Shown piece after piece: positions 8,960 to 20,460 of a stretch of 64,000 nt of DNA; the first letter of the stretch is position 1, and the number at the start of each line of letters is the position of its first letter. A program made the position numbers and the translations under genes. Source of the DNA: Channallabes apus (taxonomy: Eukaryota; Chordata; Actinopteri; Siluriformes; Clariidae); the NCBI GenBank assembly GCA_030522415.1, contig CM060121.1, positions 25,444,412-25,508,411 of the forward strand. Reading direction: 5' to 3'. Under the pieces are notes generated by a model that was given only the letters and a program-made list of their open reading frames with translations, did not search any database and had not been told where the DNA came from.

Positions 8960-9595
8960 GCTTTTGAAAACGGCCTGATTTCAGAAGGGGCATCTTATAT
9001 TATTAAATTAAAAGAAAATCGCTGGGTGGCTCTTTATCATTGTAGAGTGGTTGTGTACACACTCTCCTAACACACAATGCAGTCCAAACAGCTTGAAAAA
9101 GTCCATGTAGCACCGTATGTCCCCTTTAAAACATCTAATACATCCTTCCCTGATCTTGTTTAGGTCTTGAACTGTTCTCTGCATTATTTCTTCTCAACAC
9201 GTTTCCTCTCAGTGCTAATGTTTATTGATTCGTGATTGGGGTGACATACCAACATTGACACACTAGGTGGGGACAAAGCGTCGGCTCAGTAGTCCGGAGA
9301 CCCAGATCTTATTCCCCCGGCCCGTGGTGGCACAGATGTTACAGTTCATTGTCATGTGGAGCAGTAAAAGATTGGCTAAAAAATAGTCTTTTGATTTACT
9401 TGTAAATTACCAGCATGAGAAAGTAGAATCCTGGGATTGTTCTAGTCACATATAGTGTAGCAGAATAAAGATTAGAAGGATAATGTTTATAAAGCCAAAC
9501 AATATTGTCAAATGAGTTTGTTTAGTTATGACGTACAAATATAATGCACATGACGACTAAGTATACTGTATGTGACTATTATTCCGTGCCCACAG

Positions 9596-10377
9596 CTGGA
9601 GGAAGGAGCTGTCAAGTTATGAGACGCAACATGGCAGCTGTACCAGCGGACACTGCAAATCCTTAATGAGGTGCTTGGTCACCTGGAGGTGCTCTTCTCC
9701 CTCAGTTATGTCCCCTGTGTGCCCTTTATGCTTGGAAACTGTGGGATTTGTCCAACAGAATTATATGAGATCAATAGGGAGGATCTGGTGCAGGAAAGCT
9801 GTGACAGGAGTTTGAGAGCTTTCCTGTGTTTGAGGCAACTGTTTCGCACCCTTTTCCTGGTGTATTTACTGTCTAACATTAAGCCAGTCTGACATTAGAG
9901 ACTGGGATGATTATATATAATTTCAAACACCTGTGACCATTAGGGGTTTCTGTAAATGACATGGGAATAAAGCCAAGTAATAGCATGGTAAGATTCAGTC
10001 CATGTACATGATGGCCAACAGATTTTAATTCCACTCATTTTTCATTTCCTGAAATGAGAAAAATATATACAATATATACAATAAGGGAAAAATATACTTG
10101 TATACTTATAATTATGCAGACTAACAGAACAGTTCTGAGAGTCAAAACTCCTTATTTCTCCATTTCTCTTTATTTCCCTGCTACACTAATGAACTTATCC
10201 CTGTGTTTCACTAGAGCTTGGCACCAAGTTATCCATCGATTTTTCAAGGATCAGGCATTCTACTTGCTGAATGTTCACGGGAGCAACTGCAGTGGGCTTC
10301 AAGCCACCTTGGCCAGGAATGTCATTCAAGGGCGTATGGCCTCCTACTGGCTTAGAGAGTCTAAGAGACTTCTATAA
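9596..10377 (+). pseudogene. Two exon-like blocks of an unidentified gene
   Basis: After an acceptor-like CCCACAG, an open stretch at 9596-9892 encodes WQLYQRTLQILNEVLGHLEV and continues to a stop at 9890-9892, but it has an in-frame TGA at 9620-9622. A second block (about 10215-10377, after CACTAG) encodes AWHQVIHRFFKDQAFYLLNV and ends SKRLL-stop. Amino-acid composition and flanking splice-like sites look like real exons, but I do not recognise the family. The TGA argues for a decayed copy. Confidence 0.3.
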
Positions 10378-11038
10378 ATGTCAGTCGGTTTAAGGCCTTC
10401 ATTTATCACAAATCCCAGTTTGATTTGAACACCCCTCGTAGATTAAGCAAATCTTATTTTAAGCTTATGCAGTTTTTTACAAAGAAAAGAGGTAAAGGGA
10501 AGCATTTTAGACTATCTTTGTAACAATCAAGATGTTACATAAGTGCAATGTACTTTCGTTATGAACTGAAACAACTTTCACTTTGTTTTCTAAAGAATGC
10601 CATTTTTGTTAAATTAACTGTTACGCGGTCATCTTTACACATATTTTTTTGTGTCGATAAGAGACTTAAGTGCATATTTTAAAGGGTTATAGTTATAGTG
10701 AACCACATTTTGGTATGGGATTAACAAGTCAAAATGAGAACTAAACTCAGTTTCAGCGAACAGTTGAGATTTGAACATTGAATCTTGTCATTGTCATCCT
10801 GAAATTTGCCATCAAGAAAAAAAAACCCCTGTGCATTCAATCTATTCAGGTAGTTAGCTGTGGTCATTGTATTGCCGTATAACCTTGCTGAGTGTAGCCC
10901 TGTCATGTGTCAATCACTTTATGCGTTTTCCTTCTTACACTGCTGTGCACATAGCCATGGAACAAGATCAATCATTCATGGAATCATCGCTCCAAAGGCC
11001 AATACTTCTGCTGCCTAACAAAATGAAGCTATTTTTAT

Positions 11039-11379
11039 TAGGGCTGAAACGAACGATTATTTTGATAATCGATATGCGGTTTTGCTTAACTATATAAAAC
11101 CATAAATCAGGGTATTATTTATTATCTAACCATTTTGATTCATACACATTCCATACAAACTTAAATAATTCTTTTGATTGTGTAAAGCTGTTTTGAGACA
11201 ATGTCAATTGTTAAAAGCGCTATACAAATAAAATTTTATTGAATTGAATTATGTATAAAAGTAAACTTTAAAAAATGCAATAGCCAGAGTTTAATGACCT
11301 TTAATTTTGACATTTAAACCTTATTTTATGTAAATCAACATTTTTGTTTTTAACAATAATTGCAGATGGCAAGTTGACA

Positions 11380-11410
<31 letters not shown>

Positions 11411-11616
11411 GATAGTAAAAAAAAAAATACACTGACATTCAGTTGTTAAGAATGACCACTTTTAAATTCTCTTGAATTAATTCAACTTAATAAGAAGAAT
11501 AATAGACTTCTAGATTATTATATTATTTTTAATTGAAGTGTCTCTTGCTACATGCTTTTCATGGTTTATACATTATTCCTCTCATGTATTTTATCCTTTT
11601 TTTGTTGTCTCAATTA

Positions 11617-11668
<52 letters not shown>

Positions 11669-11684
11669 ATATAGACCATTTTGA

Positions 11685-11725
<41 letters not shown>

Positions 11726-12337
11726 CATTTTGCTATACTAGACATTCTCGTAATACGGCGATGTAGGGAGAAAGAAAATCTTGCCGCTACTGGGTTCACT
11801 CTGTTTATTTTGTCATTTTCCGCATTTCCCTCTGTATAGCATGTAGGATCATGGGATATATCCGGTCCTCCGAAGTGTAAAATGAACATGAAGAGAACAC
11901 ACGAAGTGTTTTCCTTGCGTTCGTTGGGATTTGAGCGTTATTTTTTTTTACACCGTATAACCGCGCAGCCGGACATACGCACGTCACCAAAGCCCGTGTG
12001 AACACTCTCACTGACTCCTATGTGTAGAAAACCCTTGGTGCTCCATCCGCGCTCACCGGACACTACGAACGGCAGAATAAAAAACGCTCGATTTTAATGC
12101 CCGATTAGAGGTGTTTAATGTAAATTGCTCCCATACCTGGGAGGACTTGTGGCGCGCGCTTTTTCCTGCAAACGCTTCTATAACCTCCATTGCGCGAGCG
12201 ACTGTGTATCTGCGTGTGTCTTTGTGTATTTGTGCACATCTTGTGGTCGCGCTCCTCAGTAACGTGAGCAGCCCAACTAATCGATAATGGCATTCGTTGA
12301 CAACGAATTCCTTTATCGATTAGTTGTTGCAGCCCTG
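11039..12337. mobile_element. Non-autonomous hAT-type element (about 1.3 kb)
   Basis: Ends TAGGGCTG (11039-11046) and CAGCCCTG (12330-12337) are inverted relative to each other with one change. Further in, both ends carry TAATCGAT-type motifs. A perfect 8-bp target duplication ATTTTTAT flanks it (11031-11038 and 12338-12345), which is the hAT signature. No transposase is visible. The interior holds (TA)n and A-rich tracts and a SINE/LINE-like tail (GCGCTATACAAATAAA) near 11218. Confidence 0.85.
11616..11722. repeat. A19 plus (TA)n blocks
   Basis: A run of 19 A is followed by two (TA)n blocks. Each block is followed by TAGACCATTTTG, so the (TA)n-plus-TAGACCATTTTG module is duplicated. It lies inside the hAT-type element. 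Confidence 0.9.
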
Positions 12338-12345
12338 ATTTTTAT

Positions 12346-13427
12346 TATTATTATTTTACAATTAGTCTCCATTCGGTTAGTTCCAGTTCTCTGAACTGTG
12401 ATTCCTAGTCATTCATGATTTTTTCCAGAAAGTTTACCACTAACCTTCATTTTTAACATATTTAATAACATAATAACATATTTTAATTATGTGTTGGACA
12501 TTTCTTAACCTAATTCCAACAACTTTAGCAATTTCCTTAGTTGCTTTCTTTGCCTTATGTAGGTCAATAATTTCACTCTCATGAAACACAAACATCTTTT
12601 GGATAAACTACTATGTCAAAAGTAGGTCAATAAAATGAGAAGCTACTTACTGCACTAGATAGGTTTAAAAGAATTGTTACCAGCTGAATCAGCTAGTTGT
12701 CACTACATTAATTATCCAATCAAAGTCCCTTTGTTGCTTGCTGATATAAATCCACTGATGACTACTCCCTTTAGTTAACCATGCTATATTGAACTCTTCG
12801 TTGAATTGGACTATTTAGAAAGCATATGTTTGCAATCTTTATTTGTAAAAAAAATAAATAAATAAAAATAATAAAAATGAGCCAGAAATTATAGTCTGAA
12901 AAAGAACATATCTTTCAATATTTCAAAATTTCAATACTTTAATTTCATTTGAATCCATCAGACAAAAAAAATCTTAATAAATATTTAAAGTAATGCTTCC
13001 AGCTTAAAGCTTACAAATTTAGCACCAACATACATATGAATTTAGCACCAAACACTAATGCACTGTGCTTGGCCAGTGATCCTTATACTATCATGTAGTA
13101 CTATTCCATGGTGCCAGAGGCCAGAATATACATTTCAGCTAGAATTCAGAAAATTAGTGCAAATTTTCCCACCTTGGATAACACAATCATTCGTAATGTT
13201 AACAATGTGACCTCTAAAACGAAGACATAAGATGAAAACATGTACATGTCAGCTTCCACATTTATACTTTGTACATCCAGGGTTTAATCCACTCGCAGCA
13301 TGTGATGTATCCAGTGTAAGTGGGGCTCTGATAAGCCCCAACATCCACTTTGAGAGTTTGATGAGACTGTAGGCACATATGGGACACAAACTCTGGCTCT
13401 GCAGAGTTACCATGCACCACTGCAAGG
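12346..13427. other. ARL5C downstream region and probable 3' UTR
   Basis: There is no coding signal. On the minus strand an AATAAA lies at 12843-12838, about 590 bases after the ARL5C stop. It is a plausible poly(A) signal for ARL5C, but other sites are possible in this AT-rich stretch. Confidence 0.35.
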
Positions 13428-13476
13428 CTAGTTTGCCACAACCCGGGAACGCATCCAGTCCAGACTTGCTGGTAAA
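13428..13476 (-). CDS. arl5c: arl5c coding exon 6 (C-terminus)
   Basis: 49 nt after CTAG, encoding [15 protein letters not shown] and the TAG stop at 13430-13428. Confidence 0.93.
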
Positions 13477-16400
13477 CTAGAAAGGGGAGGCGAGAAAAGA
13501 AATCAAGGAAATATGAGATCTCATTATAAGATAAACGTAATTATCAGCAGTGAAACTAATTAAATACATGTATGTAAATGTCAAAACATATGCATAGCAT
13601 AACATACCCAAAAAAACATTATATACAATGTATAAAGAACGTATTATACACTTACCCCTCTCCAGTAAGAGCACAGCAGGCCTGGACATGCCAAGAGTGA
13701 TCTGTGAGAGAACTGAGGGTAAGATTCTGGGAAATCTCTGCGGCTGTCATGCTGTTCTTCATATCCTGCTTATTGGCCAACACCAGCACTGAAGCATTCT
13801 GCAGATCCTGGATAAAAAAGTAGACAGTTTGGATTTTAGTTATATATTGGTACCCAATCATACCATTGCCCGATCACGTCAAGGTCATGAAGGGAACAGT
13901 ACAGATAAATATGAGCTCACCTCATGTGCAAGCATCGCATGTAGCTCATCTTTCGTGAGGGTCAAACGCTCCCGATCTGTACTATCTACCACCAGAATCA
14001 CAATCTGCAATTTGAAGACAGAGTGTTACTCTTTTACATAGGAATTAGCTAGGCGAGCATGAGAAAGACTAATACACTAAAACACCATGTGGCAAACAGT
14101 GTACCACCAAATAGTAAAAAGTGTTAGACAACTTGATATATTAGTACATTTCCTGTGATTGCTGTTATTCTAGTTTTACGATGATGGTCTAAGTTAGTCT
14201 TGATTATTTTTATATATTTCACAAACTAATATTTATGTTATCATAAGGCTTTAAAAGAGAACATTGCTCAAAAGAGTTTTGCTTTTGAGCTATGTAATAC
14301 ATTAGGCCTGATATAGCCCTGAATTAAAAAGAAACTGAAGCAATCTGTTGTCAGTCTAATAAAATATGGCCCTAATTGGTTCAAATGTTATTTAATAATA
14401 ACCAGAAAGACCTTAATGGAAAACAACATGAATCTATCGATAACTATTATTACGGCAATTCAATTTCAGATCCATTATATCATTGAAAACATCTAAGATT
14501 GTCTAAACGTATTGCAAGTATTTTTTCACAGGTGGTTTAGATGGTTTATTTTTTGCATCTATAATTAAACACTGCACAAAGCACTGTCAACAAGCTCCCT
14601 AGACTGCACAGGAAATGTGGTTAATCTGTTAAGCAAAACTTTCAATTCATTGTTGCACATGTTTTGAATATCACAATACTGCTTAGTGAAACACAGACAT
14701 ATCGAGGCCAACTTCTATGCAAGTCGCAGTCAGTATTTCCTGTTGTTTGCTGTTTTAAATTGAAATAAGGTTAAGCGATTGGTATTTTATTTTTTGTCTA
14801 AGCTCAGATAAAAAAATAAAAAAATAAAAACTTCTAGCAGCAGCCACACGTAATCGACAAATTGGCTCTATGTTGCAGTCTTTTCCTTTTCCAAAATTGT
14901 TCATTGCTTTGAAATCAGTAAGGAATTGCACCCGAGATTAACCAATTTGTAATTTGCACATATTTGAAGGCTAAAGAGACCAAAAAGCATGCACACTTTC
15001 AAGCATGCATGCTCACACACAAACAAACACACACACCTCTGTGTTGCAGAAATAGGTGCTCCAGCTGGCTCGGAGGGCCTCCTGACCCCCAATGTCCCAA
15101 ACGAGGAATCGTGTTTTCTTGACAGAAATTTCCTCCACGTTGCTGCCAATAGTAGGAGTGGTATGTACAGCTTCTTTAGTTAAGCTAATATAAGAAAGAA
15201 ACATATATACAAGTCCTTGTTATTTGCCTTGCACCACTGAAACAGTGGATCAAAACACAGCTTCTTGAGGCATTTGGACTTATTGGTGAAAATAATTTAG
15301 TTATATTTAGTAGTTATTGTTAAAAGCACTTACAACTGGTATAAGATAGTAGTCTTCCCAGCATTATCCAAACCCACAATGATCACCTTGTGGTCTGGAA
15401 GAAGAGAAGAGAAAATGTGAGTAAAACAGGCAGCACACACATACACAAACCAGGGCTAGAAAAGAACATCCTGAACTGAAATTGCTTTGCATTACAGATA
15501 TAACATTCATTCATTCATCTTCTATAACGCTTTATCCTGTATTTAGGGTCGCGGGGACCTGGAGCCTATCCCAGGTGACTCTGGGCACGAGGCAGGCTAG
15601 ACCCTGGACAGCATGCCAAGCCATACAGAGATAACAATTAGATGAAATCACTGGTACACTGACGATTAATGGATTTCAGAAACTAAACTGAGAAATGGTT
15701 TGTGAAAGTTGAACCTAGGCCTGCATACAATAGGTGATGATTTAAAGAACATGTATGACGTCTTAATTATCACTGATGAGTTTTGACACACAAATGTCAT
15801 TATGGTCAAAAGGTTAAATCCACATTTAAAACAATGAACTAATGAATTTAGGAGAATCAGTACAAAGAAACAAAAAGAAAGAAACAAAAAATCTTGTGAT
15901 TTCATTAAGTTGCAGAATTGAATAAAGAAAATATGTTATAATAAGCATTAACTGTCTGCAAATGTGTTAGGATTTCACAGTGCTTGCTTCCTCTTCATTC
16001 ATTAAAAAAAATGTAAGCTATTAAAAGTATTAATTAGACGAAAGCACAACGAACCTCTGAAAAGCCATTATTGATCACAGAATCAATCAGTCATGACTGA
16101 TAAAGAATTTGAAGCTTTCTTTTAATTTCTTTTTCTATCCCTCCCTAGCTCATGAAAATAGTCGGACATCGCATTTGTGAACCGAATAAAACAACTGGAT
16201 AAGAATGTCTACCATACCATAAACTTAAAACCTATATGACCTAGTAGCCTATGAACACCTGTGAAGATTCAACGTGGCACCAAGAATAAAATAGCTTGTG
16301 TAATGGACTTGCTTATCTGGGTTACATAGTTGAAGACAACTAAAACTTGTCTTGATAATTGTGTGTGCTAGGACACTGGAACTGAGACATGCAGAATGCT

Positions 16401-16912
16401 GATGACTAACAAAGATGTCTTGAAGTCTATTGCTAGAGTAAAGGAGAATCAGTTGAACTTTGTCAAAATTGACCTGTTTAATGCCCTAAACTGGCAACTG
16501 GAGTGTGTTAGGTGAAACTTGCAACACATTTGCACACCAAATAGACGACTGTAACAGAACATCTGTTTTTATTTGAATAGTAATATTTTTTTTTATGTCT
16601 TTTTAAATTTAAACTTATGGATCATATAAGGTCCAAATTGACATGGCATGTTTTTTTCATCTAACTTTTGAAGTTTAGATTAAACCCATTTAATTCATGC
16701 GACCAGTCAAAAAGACATTATTATTATTGTTGTTGTTATTATACTCAAGAATTATAATGACCTCTTTGGTTCATCTTCTGACAATGTAAGAAAACACGAG
16801 ATAAAACATTAACACCTGGCTCATGGAGTATCACAAGTTAAAAACAATAAGATTTAAAATCCTTACCTCTATCCCCGAATACTGTCATGAGTTTGGCAAA
16901 GAGCAGTCCCAT
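13428..16912 (-). CDS. arl5c: ADP-ribosylation factor-like 5C, complete gene
   Basis: Six coding exons join in frame to a 179-residue small GTPase, the standard ARL5 length. It starts MGLLFAKLM, with Gly2 available for myristoylation. The nucleotide-binding motifs are all visible: P-loop GLDNAGKT, switch I around [20 protein letters not shown], and CCALTGEG. The C-terminus [15 protein letters not shown] matches ARL5C rather than ARL5A or ARL5B. ARL5 proteins act at the trans-Golgi in retrograde traffic; for ARL5C itself this is by family. CACNB1 lies immediately downstream on the same strand, as in human. The ATG has a good context (A at -3, G at +4). Confidence 0.95.
13656..13807 (-). CDS. 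arl5c: arl5c coding exon 5 (NKQD)
   Basis: 152 nt encoding [20 protein letters not shown] through [12 protein letters not shown]. It carries the guanine-specificity motifs NKQD and CCAL. The borders are ATCCAG and GTAAG. Confidence 0.95.
13921..14004 (-). CDS. arl5c: arl5c coding exon 4
   Basis: 84 nt, 28 codons, encoding [20 protein letters not shown] and LHAMLAHE. The borders are TTGCAG and GTGAGC. Confidence 0.93.
15037..15184 (-). CDS. arl5c: arl5c coding exon 3 (switch regions)
   Basis: 148 nt after acceptor ATTAG, encoding [18 protein letters not shown] and onward to STYFCNTE. It contains switch I and the WDIGGQE motif. The donor sits at the start of a (GT)n tract. Confidence 0.93.
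15334..15394 (-). CDS. arl5c: arl5c coding exon 2 (P-loop)
   Basis: 61 nt between TTCCAG and GTAAGT, encoding [20 protein letters not shown]. It holds the phosphate-binding loop. Confidence 0.93.
15505..15626 (-). mobile_element. SINE 3' fragment in arl5c intron 1
   Basis: The minus-strand tail end of the Mermaid-type SINE (GGATAGGCTCCAGGTCCCCG, TTTATCCTGT complement, GAATGAATGAAT). The tRNA head and most of the body are missing. Confidence 0.8.
16867..16912 (-). CDS. arl5c: arl5c coding exon 1
   Basis: 46 nt encoding [15 protein letters not shown] plus one base. The donor is AGAG|GTAAGG. The start codon is at 16912-16910. Confidence 0.93.
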
Positions 16913-17260
16913 TTTTTAAATACAAAAAGTCTTAATCACAATTCAACTATGAGATCTCTCCGAAACACTATCAAAGTATCCTTCTTCTTACTGCTTTTCG
17001 AAATGAATTCTTCGACGACGCGAAGAGAATTGATGTTATGAGGACGTCTTCAAGTTCTACCAGAAAAGAAACTCGTTATTTCCTTCCGACGCTCGGAAGC
17101 ACAACAAAACGTTCTACCTGCTTCTGATGTCGCGAAACTGCTTTTCTGTTGATTCATGTTGAGTTCTTTCCATTCCCGGTGGGCGGAGTCAAATTTGACG
17201 CACGCACGTGACGCAGCGCACAAAGTGCTTTATAAAAAACACTGCGTCCGATTGGCCATC
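16913..17260 (-). promoter_or_regulatory. Probable arl5c promoter region
   Basis: The sequence directly upstream of the arl5c start becomes richer in CpG. It contains GGGCGG at 17181-17186 and an E-box CACGTGAC at 17205-17212. The transcription start cannot be fixed from sequence alone. No divergent gene is visible on the plus strand. Confidence 0.4.
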
Positions 17261-18086
17261 TATGGTAATGACGCGATGTGTTTTTTTTGAAGTACTGCGT
17301 CCATATTTGGGCGGAACGCAGGATGTTGACGTTGAACTGACTTTTATTTCCCCATTCTTGTGTGGGAATTACCGAAACGGAAAGTTTACGAATAATCAAA
17401 AGAGAAAGAAAGATATCACGGAGTTCCCGGGACTGTTATGTGAAAAAAAGGGGAACAAGTCAATCAACTAACGGTTGAAACATTCCCTGGCATTTATGAA
17501 ATGCATCCATGCAATATCTAAGCTTCCATTATTATTGTTCTACAAAAATATAAGTTTAGTGTAATATTCATGATATAATGTATCTATCTAGTCACCCTCA
17601 TACTACATCATCATCATCATCATCATGCCTGGAGGGCCAGCGCCAACAACTAATCACACCCACTAAACCTAGTAATTAGAAGATGTGTTGGGGCAGAAGA
17701 ATCACCAAAATGTGTGGAACACTTGCCCTCCAGGAGTTGCTGTACAGGGTTGTGAAGAATTCAGACCTCACCCATCCTTGGAACATTATATGCAAGGAAG
17801 GAAGGAATACACTCTGGATGGTGTATTTATTTATATAATATGGCACGATATACACGTTTTTACCTTTTGGGGCGTTACTTTAGTCAGTCGACATATCAGC
17901 ATGTGTGTTTTCAAACCCATCACACCTCATTCACACAGACCCAAGGTAGGGATCTGACCTTGGAGGTACAAGGCAATTAGGCCATGTTACCTAAAGTTTG
18001 GTCTGTTTAATAAATATTATATATTAATATTATTAAATAATATAACACATTTTTACAGAGATCATTTGATATATTTAATATTAAAC
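17261..18086. other. Intergenic, no gene seen
   Basis: Unique-looking, AT-rich sequence with a short (ATC)n run near 17607. No gene, RNA or mobile element is recognised. Confidence 0.5.
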
Positions 18087-18090
18087 GTAT

Positions 18091-18316
18091 TGTAGCGTTT
18101 TTCGACGCTAGCAGGGATCTTGGAGGACGAGTGAGCTTACTTGCTCCCCAATGCAAATGGCTGGGGAGTAGTTTATTAAACTCAGCACAAGCACACACAC
18201 ACAAGTCAACTTGGCTGAAGCCACAAACTGTGGACACATAGAGACACCACTGGTGGACACATAAAGAACCCCCGCAAGGCATGACGGTCGTCAGCCACCG
18301 CCCCGCCCACGCCACA
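18091..18316 (-). mobile_element. Probable solo LTR (226 bp)
   Basis: Begins TGTAGCG and ends CGCCACA on the plus strand, with a 4-bp direct repeat GTAT on each side (18087-18090 and 18317-18320). Read on the minus strand, an AATAAA occurs about two thirds of the way along, which suits an LTR in that orientation. No internal retroelement genes adjoin it. Confidence 0.55.
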
Positions 18317-18689
18317 GTATGAACATTGTTGTAAAATGCTGAAAGAGTTTACATGTCCCCAGTCAACAACTTACTGAGCTAAATAGTAGGATCAAGTTAA
18401 AGCAAATGAGATATTTTCACTTTTCTGGCATCAATCCAGCCTTAAAAAGTAAATATATTACTTAAATGAGTGATCTTCTAGACTGAGATATATACAGTGT
18501 TTATAAAATTGCAAAATTGCATACTTTTTTAATTAAGTCGATTTGTTATTCACTTGTGAGACCATTTTATTGTGTCTAGTCCAAGCATATAGATATTAAT
18601 ATCAAATCACAAGCCAAAATGTACTGCACTGAAATTATTAGCAGAAAACGCAACATATTATTATTAGTAGTAGTAATAGTAGTGGAAGT

Positions 18690-18990
18690 AGTATATATTG
18701 TTCCCATCCATCTGGAACCTCTGTAGTCCATCTACACAGTGGAGGCCAGTGGTGATTACCATTGTGTTTATTCCTATTTCAAGGCAGTGGTGGGACATCT
18801 GGTCAACATTCACACACTGTGGGTAATTTGGGAATGTAAATTAGCCTAATCTGCATGTCTTTAGACAGTGGGAAGAAACCCATCAAACACGGGGAGAACA
18901 AGCAAAGTCAAGACCCCGAGTTGGGACTCTAACCCAGACGCTGGAGGTGTAAGGTGTAAGCGCTTGCGTTTCCTGCCAGTACCAAATCAT
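18690..18990 (-). mobile_element. Decayed SINE
   Basis: Minus-strand matches to the Mermaid-type body survive (complements of ACTGTGGGTAATTTGGGAAT, TTAGCCTAATCTGCATGTCT and ACGGGGAGAACA), with many changes and indels. Confidence 0.65.
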
Positions 18991-20426
18991 GGTTATAAAA
19001 CATATCTTTCACTTTTACTTGGTATACTTTTCAAATTAATTTCATACAAATATATACAGCATAGATACATATGTAATACACAACATTTTATTCAGATTTT
19101 TTTTTTTTTTAGAAGAAATTTGTCTCAAAACTTGTTTGAGGAATTTTCTGCTAACATCTTAGCAGTTTTGCCCTGCTACTTTCAGTAATATACCAATTAT
19201 ATTAAAAATCCTTAAAAACAATGCTGATGTTCTAAATCAGAAACAAAAACTTTATTAAAGCAAGCATAACCCATCATAATCACATCATCCCTGTGTAAAA
19301 GGTAAGAGAGTGCTTTTTCAAAAAATACTACTGTAATCAGTTACCCATAATCAAGAATGAATGTATTGCAATATATGGCTGTTTCTTTATTGTGTGTTAT
19401 ACTTTAAAGGATAATAAAAATGCATGAATCTGGAGTGCCCCCGGGGAATGTTATTTAAAAGTTCTTTGAAGTTGGATGAACAATGACAAAAGTTTGTCCA
19501 GGAAGAGGTCCCTAATTATTTTAAGTCCTTTTTTCTGTGCTTGAACTTTCAGTTCCTTCTTTAGTCCTTTAAAGCGTGTGGTAAAACACCTCAATAACAA
19601 TTTCGACACTTTGACTTGTCTGAATGACAATTGCAGTTTTGTAGCACTTCCTAAATGAAAGAACAGGTTTAGCATATAAGTTTGCCATTTAACTTCCGTT
19701 CTAAGTAGTTGTTATTGTTGTTTTTTCTTTTAAAGTGCATGTGTGTGTGGAAAATAAAATAGTCACAAAGCCTAATCAGCACATATTCTTCCTTTTTGCG
19801 TAGGCAAACGTCAACACATTCATATGTTCAGTCATCATGGTAAAATACAATAAGAAATATACACCACTTTTGCCCACTCAAACTTTAAAAGTGTTTTGTG
19901 TTTATGAGACAGAGATATACAGATAGTATCCCAACCTCAGCGTGTTTTATCATCCACATCTGCTCATGTGACTGCTCTTCACTCTGAGTCATGGTTCCCT
20001 TTACTGCTAAGTAATACATTTGATGTATTATAAGTGATCTGATTTTATCTTGGTATTTCTATGGAATACCTGAAGAGCTCTATTTAGATTTAGATTCTGA
20101 TTTGGAGAAATATAGATTTAGTAGATATACAATTGCTTGTAAATGTCCTTCAAGGCCTGGATCTTTGGCAGGAGTTTTATTCAAGTTTGTTGTAGCCACA
20201 GAAACGTTTTAAGAGAATCCTGTGCAAAAAGACTTTCTTGTATTTTTTAAATATAGTCTTTGTTTAGGATCAGTTCTCCAGGCTTCTGGAGGATGTTTTT
20301 GGCTCTCATATTTGGATCTCATTTTATTCAAATGGGCAGACAAACAGGGTAATAGCTATAAGGGCTGAATAATGAATCTCTTAAGTTTGATAAAAATGTG
20401 TTACTTTTTTTTTACCATTCTGTGTA

Positions 20427-20460
<34 letters not shown>

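Noticed and set aside
12390..12640. Possible relic of a mariner-type element downstream of arl5c
   Set aside because: A few words looked familiar, but no inverted ends, target duplication or transposase motif could be placed.
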